This document shows, one piece after another, positions 1 through 5,647 of a stretch of 5,647 nucleotides of DNA. Made by a program: the position numbers and the translations under genes. Source of the stretch: an uncultured Clostridium sp. (GTDB taxonomy: Bacteria > Bacillota_A > Clostridia > Lachnospirales > Lachnospiraceae); assembly GCA_947174825.1 (NCBI GenBank), contig CAMWKN010000143.1:1-5647 (forward strand), in the 5' to 3' direction. Each line of letters starts with the position of its first letter. Position 1 is the stretch's first letter. The notes beneath the pieces are model-generated. The model was not told the origin of the DNA, made no database searches, and saw only the letters and a list, made by a program, of their open reading frames with translations.

Positions 1-383
<383 letters not shown>

Positions 384-396
384 AATATTTGATTTG

Positions 397-448
397 GGAG
401 CGTCATAATATAGATCCGACTATCATAATATTGTGACGTTCCTTTTTT
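397..448 (+). terminator. Intrinsic terminator after rpoC
   Basis: A 15-bp stem pairs 397-411 with 428-442 and includes two G-U pairs. It is followed at once by six Ts (443-448). The 16-base loop (412-427) can close further through GAT/ATC. Its position 13 bases after the rpoC stop makes it the end of the rpoB-rpoC transcript. The six Ts are also the first bases of the palindrome that follows. Confidence 0.88.
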
Positions 449-497
449 ACTCTATAGGAAAGTAGTCGTTACACGACTATTTCTATAGAGTAAAAAA
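443..497. repeat. Long near-perfect palindrome abutting the rpoC terminator
   Basis: Bases 443-469 pair with 473-497 around a 3-base loop (TAC). That gives 25 pairs, interrupted only by two unpaired Gs on the left arm. The arms begin with six Ts and end with six As, so the element is almost the same on both strands. It has no free T-tract beyond the stem on either strand and so is not itself a standard terminator. The form (short, palindromic, intergenic, next to a terminator) suggests a dispersed repeat or a small non-autonomous mobile element. Only one copy is in this window, so that is inference. Confidence 0.7.
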
Positions 498-513
498 GCC
501 ATCCGGGCAAGAT

Positions 514-561
514 GCGCACAGCCAGCAAAGGAAGATGTCACTTCGTGACGCTGGCTGGCGC
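514..561 (+). other. Bulged hairpin 1 of a tandem pair in the intergenic region
   Basis: Bases 514-526 pair with 550-561 as a GC-rich 12-bp stem with one unpaired A at 518. Above it, 537-541 (GTCAC) pairs with 545-549 (GTGAC) around a 3-base loop. Ten bases (527-536) are left unpaired on the 5' side only, because base 549 adjoins 550 directly. This could be a structured RNA leader or a REP-like repeat unit. No known RNA family was recognised. Confidence 0.6.
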
Positions 562-563
562 GG

Positions 564-622
564 CAAAGTGTGCTTCGCATTTTGTTGTTGTTAATTCGCG
601 AGAATGTGCGAAGCACACTTTG
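564..622 (+). other. Bulged hairpin 2 with GCGA tetraloop
   Basis: A perfect 16-bp stem pairs 564-579 with 607-622. The enclosed segment folds into a small apical stem, ATTC (594-597) with GAAT (602-605), capped by GCGA, which fits the stable GNRA tetraloop class. Fourteen bases (580-593), mostly a TTG repeat, remain unpaired on the 5' side against a single G (606) on the 3' side. The hairpin starts two bases after hairpin 1. No T-tract follows the stem, so it is not a terminator. It could lie in the 5' leader of the protease gene or be part of an intergenic repeat. Confidence 0.6.
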
Positions 623-656
623 TTCTTAGGAGCAGTAAGTCGATAACAAATGTTAC

Positions 657-664
657 AAGGAGGT
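657..664 (+). promoter_or_regulatory. Ribosome binding site of the protease gene
   Basis: AAGGAGGT lies six bases before the ATG at 671. It decides the start against the in-frame ATG at 650, which is upstream of this site, lacks its own good site and would put seven residues before the basic signal-peptide head. Confidence 0.9.
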
Positions 665-670
665 AGCAAT

Positions 671-3600
671 ATGAAAAAGAGGAGATCTTATTTGAAACGT
701 TCTCTAGCTGTTTCTTTGGCAACAGCTTTGACAGTAACACTGATGCCGCCTATAGCATTATTGCAGTCTGGCAGTGGAAAGGATACAGTAAAGGCAGCGA
801 AAGTAAGTAAGCCTATAAATTGCAAAAAAGTGTCAAATACCTTGTCCGGCAAAGCAGAAATTTTATACGAAAAACCGGATGGAAAAAATTCAAAGAATGG
901 TTTGCAAAGTGTGAAAATAGTTGACAGTGCTGGTAAAATAGTGGATCAGAGTGAGTATATTAATGAGGAGTATGTGGACAGTGGTGATGCTGCAGATTAT
1001 GTTATCAATTCGGCAGATGCAGTAGAGGATCCAAGAGCTGGTTTCAATAACACGGTTTCCGATTCACTTCCAGCAAAATATACATCTCCATATCTGACAA
1101 AAGATCCTACAAATCAAGGATCCTGGGGAGTCTGTTGGGCATTTGGCTGTACGGCAGCTATGGAAGCCAATATCATCAAAAAAATGGAGCAAAATTCTAC
1201 ATCATTTGGAGGATTGGATGTGGATGCGAAAACGATTGATTTGTCTGAAAGATATATAGCATGGTTTTCGCACAACACATTTGCAACAGACAAAAATAAT
1301 GTTGCTTATGGAGACGGAAGAAAGTTTAATACACCATCTAAAGCATTTAAAGGTGGCAATGAGACGGAGGTTGCTTACGCGCTGGCAACGGGAACAGGTC
1401 CGGAACTGGAGTCAACAGCCAGGTATGATACCACTTCTGCCATGAAAGGAGTTTCTGAGGATTTACGTTCTTTTTCTGTGGCAAAATTACGTGATACAAA
1501 TACGCTGAATCAGTATGACTATAGTGAGGCCAATGTAGATACGGTTAAGACAATGATACAAAATTATGGTGCCGTTACCGTGTCGTACAAAAGTGATCCA
1601 TATGGAAGCGATAGTTCTGGTGCAACCAACTTGTATACCGGTATTAGAGGAAGTGACCATATGGTAGCCATTGTTGGCTGGGATGATTCCTATGCGGCAT
1701 CTAATTTCCGGAAAAAACCAGCAGGAAATGGTGCATGGCTCTGTAGAAATAGTTGGGGAAAGAGTTGGGGAGAAGGCGCAAAGAGGGATGGGTATTTCTG
1801 GATGTCCTTTTATCAGCCGACACGCTGTATTACTGCCTTTGATATGCAAGGTGCCGATGCATATGGCAAAGCATATTATTATGTGCGGGACGCATGGCGG
1901 GCATATATGAATCTGGGTGGTGATGGGACCGCAGTAACAGCAGCCAATGTATTTCAGGCAGATGGGGCTGAGATATTGAAGTCTGTAGGTGTGCAGGCAG
2001 TATCTAATGGTTTGGGAGCAGAGGTTACCATTTATACTAGTGACACGGAGATGGCATCGCCAACAGATGGAACGAAGCAGGGTACAACAACCACAGTGGA
2101 TGATTTGGGTCTTGCTGGATATCATCAGATCGATTTAGCATCACCGATTTCTTTAAAAGCAGGACAATATTTTAGTGTTATTATCCGATTGATTGGAAAA
2201 ACAGATACCGCTTGGATGGCATATGAGGTAAATGGTGCTGGTATAGAGAAGAAGGGGCAGACATACACGTATAATGGTTGGAATGACACATGGGTAGATT
2301 CCACCTCAAAGGATATGAAAACCCTGAAGAATGCAGCGATTTATGCTTATACCAATCCGCAGACAACGGAGCAAAACGAATTAAAGAAAGAGGTAGCAGC
2401 GGCATCTGCGTTAAATGAAACAGATATCATAGCAGTGGCAGGACAGGAAGTTTGGGATAGGATAGAGTCAGAACTTTCTATTGCTAAGAATGCAGTACAG
2501 GCACAGACCATAAAACGTTCTATCCGTATGCTGCAGAGTGCAATGAGTGGTATTTCTTCCCGTAATTTTTATGGTGACGCATCATTGACAGATGGTCCTG
2601 GCAGAAATGGTGTAGCGTTATATGCAAATGGTGGTACTGTTAAAATAAACGGTGTGAGTACCAATTACAAGACTAGGACATTATATCCTGTTTTCAAAAG
2701 AACAAATTCCTGGATTAAAAAAGGAAAATATTATTATGCAAAAGTAAGTGGAAAATATGTTGCAACGGTTACTACGACAGAACAGAAACCAGAGTTGGAT
2801 CTGAAAGGCAAGATTAAGACGCCGGATATAGCAGCACAGGCTATTGCAACAGCATCTGTTTCCGGATCTAAAGTAGTCATCAAGCCAAAGTCAGAGGGGG
2901 ATGTATATGTATGGGTACTATGGTATCCTAAGTGCAGTAATGGTTTTGATCAGCAGGAACGTTTGGATGCGCAGACAGAATATGCTATGACTAAGGTGCA
3001 TGTTTCTACGGCACCAGCAGCAGTTAGATTGTATGCAGATGATTCTGCTAATCCGGTGAACGCAGATACTAATTACACATCTGTCACTATGCCAGCAGGC
3101 GGTAGTACAGATGTATATGTGAAGGGAACAGTGGGTTCCATTACCAAAAAAGCAAACACAATGCGTGTTATTGACAATGAGGAGATTGGTTACAACTGTA
3201 CAGTACCGGCTAAGTATGCATCGTATATTACAGTAACAAAAGATGGGTCTAATCCGCAGTTATTCCATATTCAAACAGCAGATGACATTCTGGATCAGCT
3301 AAAAATAAAAGATGGTAAGAAACTGACAGTAACTCTTCCAATTGTGTGTGATAAAAATGGAAAGAAAGCTAACTTTAAGTTAATAATTGGCAATCCGGTG
3401 AAATCGTCAACATTAAGTGCTGTGGATGCTACGACACAATTTGATATTGATGATACTACAAAGGTTGCTACAATAACTATGGATTCTGCTAAGACGACAG
3501 CGCGGATTCAAGAGACTATAACATTGTACAATCCAGATAAAAAGGGAACAGATGGTACTAGTATTATTAAGATTCCAAGTGTAGATGGTTTCACTTATAG

Positions 3601-3811
3601 CGCCACCAATGGAATCAAGGTAGAAGGTAAGATTAGTGCAGCTCAGAAAAAGGTATCTCTGGCGGCAGTGAAAAAAGAGCCTGGAACTTACAAGATCACA
3701 GCGGCAAAAGGAACACCAGCTGGAACAGAGGCTTATTTTGTTCTACTGCATAATGCATATGGAAGAACGAAAGGAAACGGATTTCAAGTTATTAAAGTAG
3801 TGATTCCGTAG
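671..3811 (+). CDS. Secreted C1A (papain-family) cysteine protease with lectin-like domain
   Basis: A 1046-residue exported protein that should cleave peptide bonds outside the cell; its substrate is unknown. Residues 1 to about 42 form a signal peptide: the basic head MKKRRSYLKR, a hydrophobic core and a plausible cleavage at VKA-AK. About 90 residues follow that may act as a propeptide. The papain-like domain covers roughly 133-392. It shows Gln149 (oxyanion hole) and nucleophile Cys155 in QGSWGVCWAFG, His330 in DHMVAIVGWDD, and Asn360 in RNSWGKSWG. Residues about 397-562 match the lectin-like domain known after clostridial C1A peptidases. A helical linker (about 563-635) and a beta-rich, Ig-like region (about 640-1046) complete it. 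No LPXTG sortase signal or membrane anchor is visible at the end (FQVIKVVIP), so it is probably released or held non-covalently. Trp152 replaces the usual papain disulfide cysteine. A terminator follows; no convincing promoter was found upstream. Confidence 0.93.
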   Translation: MKKRRSYLKRSLAVSLATALTVTLMPPIALLQSGSGKDTVKAAKVSKPINCKKVSNTLSGKAEILYEKPDGKNSKNGLQSVKIVDSAGKIVDQSEYINEEYVDSGDAADYVINSADAVEDPRAGFNNTVSDSLPAKYTSPYLTKDPTNQGSWGVCWAFGCTAAMEANIIKKMEQNSTSFGGLDVDAKTIDLSERYIAWFSHNTFATDKNNVAYGDGRKFNTPSKAFKGGNETEVAYALATGTGPELESTARYDTTSAMKGVSEDLRSFSVAKLRDTNTLNQYDYSEANVDTVKTMIQNYGAVTVSYKSDPYGSDSSGATNLYTGIRGSDHMVAIVGWDDSYAASNFRKKPAGNGAWLCRNSWGKSWGEGAKRDGYFWMSFYQPTRCITAFDMQGADAYGKAYYYVRDAWRAYMNLGGDGTAVTAANVFQADGAEILKSVGVQAVSNGLGAEVTIYTSDTEMASPTDGTKQGTTTTVDDLGLAGYHQIDLASPISLKAGQYFSVIIRLIGKTDTAWMAYEVNGAGIEKKGQTYTYNGWNDTWVDSTSKDMKTLKNAAIYAYTNPQTTEQNELKKEVAAASALNETDIIAVAGQEVWDRIESELSIAKNAVQAQTIKRSIRMLQSAMSGISSRNFYGDASLTDGPGRNGVALYANGGTVKINGVSTNYKTRTLYPVFKRTNSWIKKGKYYYAKVSGKYVATVTTTEQKPELDLKGKIKTPDIAAQAIATASVSGSKVVIKPKSEGDVYVWVLWYPKCSNGFDQQERLDAQTEYAMTKVHVSTAPAAVRLYADDSANPVNADTNYTSVTMPAGGSTDVYVKGTVGSITKKANTMRVIDNEEIGYNCTVPAKYASYITVTKDGSNPQLFHIQTADDILDQLKIKDGKKLTVTLPIVCDKNGKKANFKLIIGNPVKSSTLSAVDATTQFDIDDTTKVATITMDSAKTTARIQETITLYNPDKKGTDGTSIIKIPSVDGFTYSATNGIKVEGKISAAQKKVSLAAVKKEPGTYKITAAKGTPAGTEAYFVLLHNAYGRTKGNGFQVIKVVIP

Positions 3812-3841
3812 AGGAGCTTTGGTGGATTATAAAAAATAGAG

Positions 3842-3884
3842 AACAGGTACAGTTACATTAGCTGGTAACTGTACCTGTTTTTTT
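3842..3884 (+). terminator. Intrinsic terminator after the protease gene
   Basis: A perfect 15-bp stem pairs 3842-3856 with 3865-3879 around an 8-base loop. The T-run covers 3878-3884. It begins 30 bases after the protease stop and separates that gene from the pnuC operon. A run of As at 3832-3837, just before the stem, could allow weaker termination on the other strand, but no gene there needs it. Confidence 0.93.
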
Positions 3885-3895
3885 CCATATTTGCA

Positions 3896-3924
3896 TTGAC
3901 AAAATTATAACGGCATGATATTAT
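3896..3924 (+). promoter_or_regulatory. Sigma-A promoter of the pnuC-nadR operon
   Basis: A perfect -35 box TTGACA (3896-3901) and a -10 box TATTAT (3919-3924) are separated by the ideal 17 bases. Transcription should start near 3931, giving a leader of about 105 bases before pnuC. The promoter lies just downstream of the protease terminator, so the operon is an independent unit. A palindrome overlaps the -10 box and the predicted start. Confidence 0.82.
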
Positions 3925-3938
3925 GTTAACATCATAAT
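3920..3938. promoter_or_regulatory. Candidate operator palindrome over the -10 box and start site
   Basis: ATTATG (3920-3925) and CATAAT (3933-3938) form a 6-base inverted repeat with a 7-base centre. Overlapping it is a perfect 10-base palindrome, ATGTTAACAT (3923-3932). Sitting across the -10 box and predicted start, it is where a repressor would block transcription. NAD salvage genes in Firmicutes are often controlled by the niacin-responsive repressor NiaR. Whether this matches such a site is inference; AT-rich palindromes also arise by chance. Confidence 0.45.
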
Positions 3939-4003
3939 GATAATAACAAAAAGAAAGTAAGTGAAAAAGAATATTTGCAAACGAGACGAGAACGGATAAC
4001 TAT

Positions 4004-4028
4004 ACAACAGAAAGGAAGGAGGAGTTGT
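4004..4028 (+). promoter_or_regulatory. pnuC ribosome binding site in the loop of a small hairpin
   Basis: AAGGAGGAG (4016-4024) is the ribosome binding site for the ATG at 4035, at a rather long spacing (12 bases after AAGGAGG). ACAAC (4004-4008) can pair with GTTGT (4024-4028), leaving the purine-rich site mostly in the loop. The stem has only 5 pairs and may not matter. The site lies downstream of the possible in-frame TTG start at 3975 and so supports 4035. Confidence 0.5.
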
Positions 4029-4034
4029 TGCGTT

Positions 4035-4748
4035 ATGAAAAATATGTTAAATATGATAATGAGAGAATTTACAGGTTGGAAATTGTGGCAGATTGTGTGG
4101 ATATTTTTAGCAAACGGTGTTATTTTAGGGGTATCCTTATATCTGGGAGATACTGCGCTTGGGATTTTAGCTTCTCTAACCGGGGTGACATGCGTTATCC
4201 TATGCGGAATGGGTAAATTATCGAATTATATTTTTGGCACCGTCAATGTAGTATTGTACGCAATTGTCGCATGGAAGGCAAAATATTATGGAGATGTCAT
4301 GCTAAATCTGCTTTACTATTTTCCGACAAATCTTCTTGGTTTTTTCGTATGGAGCAAACATATTAATCAAGAAAACAATGAAGTTTACAAAAAGCGAATG
4401 ACATTGCAACAGGATATCGTGTTAGGAATTGTCAGTGTGGCAGGGGTGCTGGGATATAGTTACATATTGAAGAAATTAGGCGGCAATTTGCCTATTGTTG
4501 ACAGTATGAGCACCGTTTTTTCTGTTATTGCACAGATTTTAATGATTAAGCGTTTTGTGGAACAGTGGATTATCTGGATCATTGTTGATATTGTATCTGT
4601 TATTATGTGGATTGCAGCATTTTTTACGGGTGGGGAAAGTGTGGCAGTGTTAATGATGTGGTCTGTCTATCTTGCCAACGCTGTCATCATGTTTGTGAAG
4701 TGGAGTAAGGAATCGAAAGAGGACGCTTCAAAGGAGGTAGAGTTATGA
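4035..4748 (+). CDS. pnuC: Nicotinamide riboside transporter PnuC
   Basis: A 237-residue integral membrane protein of the PnuC family, close to the usual family length of about 240. It should carry nicotinamide riboside across the cytoplasmic membrane by facilitated diffusion, driven by phosphorylation of the substrate inside the cell. Hydrophobic segments lie at about 18-37, 41-58, 63-80, 86-106, 127-145, 158-172, 176-198 and 202-222. Family signatures include the WKAKYYGDVMLNLLYYF segment (80-96), GFFVW (102-106), and EQWIIWIIVDIVSVIMW (176-192), whose aromatic residues are expected near the substrate path. The start at 4035 is the first ATG after the ribosome binding site; an upstream TTG at 3975 would add a charged, unconserved 20-residue head. 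The gene shares ATGA with the following nadR, whose ribosome binding site lies in its last codons. Other PnuC-family members carry other vitamins (thiamine, riboflavin); the NadR neighbour argues for nicotinamide riboside. Confidence 0.93.
   Translation: MKNMLNMIMREFTGWKLWQIVWIFLANGVILGVSLYLGDTALGILASLTGVTCVILCGMGKLSNYIFGTVNVVLYAIVAWKAKYYGDVMLNLLYYFPTNLLGFFVWSKHINQENNEVYKKRMTLQQDIVLGIVSVAGVLGYSYILKKLGGNLPIVDSMSTVFSVIAQILMIKRFVEQWIIWIIVDIVSVIMWIAAFFTGGESVAVLMMWSVYLANAVIMFVKWSKESKEDASKEVEL
4731..4738 (+). promoter_or_regulatory. Ribosome binding site of nadR, inside the pnuC end
   Basis: AAGGAGGT within the last pnuC codons lies six bases before the ATG at 4745. It favours the first of two adjacent ATGs (4745 and 4748) and implies translation coupled to pnuC. 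Confidence 0.85.
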
Positions 4749-5647
4749 TGTATGGGAAAGAATATCAAGTAGGGATGTATGGTGGTGCTTTTTGTCCATT
4801 GCATCTGGGGCATTTAGAATGCATGATACGGGGAGCAGCATTATGTGAGACATTGTATATTGTGATATCCTACCGCAATCATTCCAGTGATGTGGATGTA
4901 AAAGTTAAAATCAGATGGGTATATCAGTTGACCAAGCATTTAGGAAATGTAAAGATATTGACTTTGGAAGATCCGTTTACGGATAAAGCTGCTTATACAG
5001 AAGAATATTGGCAAAAGGATTGCGACTATATTAAACAACAGATTGGCAGAAAAATTGATGTGGTATTCTGTGGTAGCGATTATGACGAAAAAAGTTTCTG
5101 GAATCAATGTTATCCAGACAGTGAATTTGTCGTATTCCCCAGGAATCAGTATAATTCCACTGCCATTCGGCAAGATCTTTATGGACATTGGGATTGGATG
5201 CCTCAGATTGTGCGCTCCCATTTTGTAAAAAAGGTATTGCTGATTGGGGGAGAGAGTGTGGGAAAATCAACCCTTACTATCAATCTTGCCCATTACTATA
5301 ATACCAATTATTTGGAGGAAGTAGGCAGAGAATTATCAGAGCTTTCTGGAACCGATGCCTATATGCTATCCGAAGATTTTACCAGAATTTTATTAGAACA
5401 TAAGGCAAAAGAGATGAGGTTGCTCCCTGAGAGTAATAAGATCCTTTTTGAAGATACCGATTGCTTAATTACCCGATTTTTTATGGGATTTCTGGAGGAT
5501 GAAAATATCGAGAATAATGCAAATCTGGCAGAGGCAATTGCCAGGCTGAACTCTTATGATCTCATTTTGTTTTTAGAGCCGGATGTTACCTGGGTACAGG
5601 ATGGAGATAGGAGTGAGGTTATGGCAGCGAACCGGATTCATTACAGT
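4745..5647 (+). CDS. nadR: NadR-type NMN adenylyltransferase / ribosylnicotinamide kinase (3' end cut off)
   Basis: The first 301 codons of a bifunctional cytoplasmic NAD salvage enzyme, open to the right edge. The kinase domain turns nicotinamide riboside into NMN with ATP; the adenylyltransferase domain turns NMN and ATP into NAD. Residues about 7-150 are the nucleotidyltransferase domain, with GGAFCPLHLGH (13-23) carrying the HxGH motif (His20, His23) and NSTAIR (137-142) matching the family's STxIR motif. Residues from about 163 form the P-loop kinase: Walker A GGESVGKST (168-176), EVGRE (192-196), and DTD (237-239) in FEDTDCLITRFF. The protein begins directly with the adenylyltransferase domain and lacks the N-terminal helix-turn-helix that makes E. 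coli NadR a repressor, so it should be an enzyme only. It overlaps pnuC by 4 bases. NadR proteins without that domain usually run to about 340-380 residues, so perhaps 40-80 codons are missing. Confidence 0.95.
   Translation, partial: MMYGKEYQVGMYGGAFCPLHLGHLECMIRGAALCETLYIVISYRNHSSDVDVKVKIRWVYQLTKHLGNVKILTLEDPFTDKAAYTEEYWQKDCDYIKQQIGRKIDVVFCGSDYDEKSFWNQCYPDSEFVVFPRNQYNSTAIRQDLYGHWDWMPQIVRSHFVKKVLLIGGESVGKSTLTINLAHYYNTNYLEEVGRELSELSGTDAYMLSEDFTRILLEHKAKEMRLLPESNKILFEDTDCLITRFFMGFLEDENIENNANLAEAIARLNSYDLILFLEPDVTWVQDGDRSEVMAANRIHYS

Noticed and set aside
431..458. Possible promoter for the protease, TTGTGA (431-436) and TATAGG (453-458) with a 16-base gap
   Set aside because: Both boxes match the consensus at only four of six positions and they lie inside the rpoC terminator and palindrome. 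A second candidate (620-625 and 642-647) is equally weak and would start inside the ribosome binding site.
582..592. TTG trinucleotide run as a phase-variable microsatellite
   Set aside because: Only about three and a half units, outside any gene and without clear promoter boxes around it; better explained as the unpaired side of hairpin 2.
564..622. The 16-bp hairpin as a transcription terminator
   Set aside because: No T-run follows the stem on either strand, and it lies directly before a gene that needs to be transcribed.
384..670. CRISPR array or tRNA gene in the intergenic region
   Set aside because: The repeats are inverted, not regularly spaced direct repeats, and no cloverleaf or T-arm signature is visible.
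1487..2125. Open frame of 212 codons on the minus strand inside the protease gene
   Set aside because: It is wholly within a well-supported coding region in the opposite direction, is Cys/Ile/His-rich with no recognisable domain, and looks like a shadow of the protease codon pattern.
3961..3999. Possible 12-residue leader peptide starting at GTG 3961 before pnuC
   Set aside because: No convincing ribosome binding site precedes it, and it carries no run of regulatory codons or attenuator structure.
4940..5270. Overlapping minus-strand frames and a 61-codon plus-strand frame within nadR
   Set aside because: All are covered by nadR, whose motifs run continuously through this stretch; none has family motifs or a good ribosome binding site.

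Overview
The window looks like chromosomal DNA from a low-GC, Gram-positive anaerobe of the class Clostridia, most likely a Lachnospiraceae relative. The evidence is the AT-rich composition, the strong AAGGAGG ribosome binding sites, the typical Firmicutes-style RpoC C-terminus, and a large secreted papain-like protease with a lectin-like domain of the kind found in gut clostridia. The genus cannot be fixed from this sequence alone.

All four genes lie on the + strand. (1) At 1-383 is the 3' end of rpoC, the RNA polymerase beta' subunit, closed by a strong intrinsic terminator at 397-448. (2) The 384-670 gap contains no gene but is densely folded. The T-tract of the rpoC terminator is also the left arm of a near-perfect palindrome (443-497). 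Two further hairpins follow nearly back to back (514-561 and 564-622), each with a large one-sided internal loop. (3) At 671-3811 is a 1046-residue exported C1A (papain-family) cysteine protease with a lectin-like domain and a long beta-rich C-terminal region. It ends at its own terminator (3842-3884). (4) A near-consensus sigma-A promoter (3896-3924), overlapped by a palindrome that could be an operator, drives a two-gene operon. The first gene is pnuC (nicotinamide riboside transporter, 4035-4748). The second is nadR (NMN adenylyltransferase / ribosylnicotinamide kinase, from 4745, cut by the window end). The two overlap by 4 bases.

PnuC and NadR form a compact NAD salvage route. PnuC lets nicotinamide riboside in, the NadR kinase domain phosphorylates and traps it as NMN, and the NadR adenylyltransferase domain makes NAD. 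This NadR lacks the N-terminal DNA-binding domain of the enterobacterial protein, so regulation of the operon must come from another factor or from the leader. The protease is transcriptionally separate and has no visible functional link to its neighbours.

I see no clear new multi-gene system. The parts most worth a second look are the structured rpoC-protease intergenic region and the palindrome/leader in front of pnuC.
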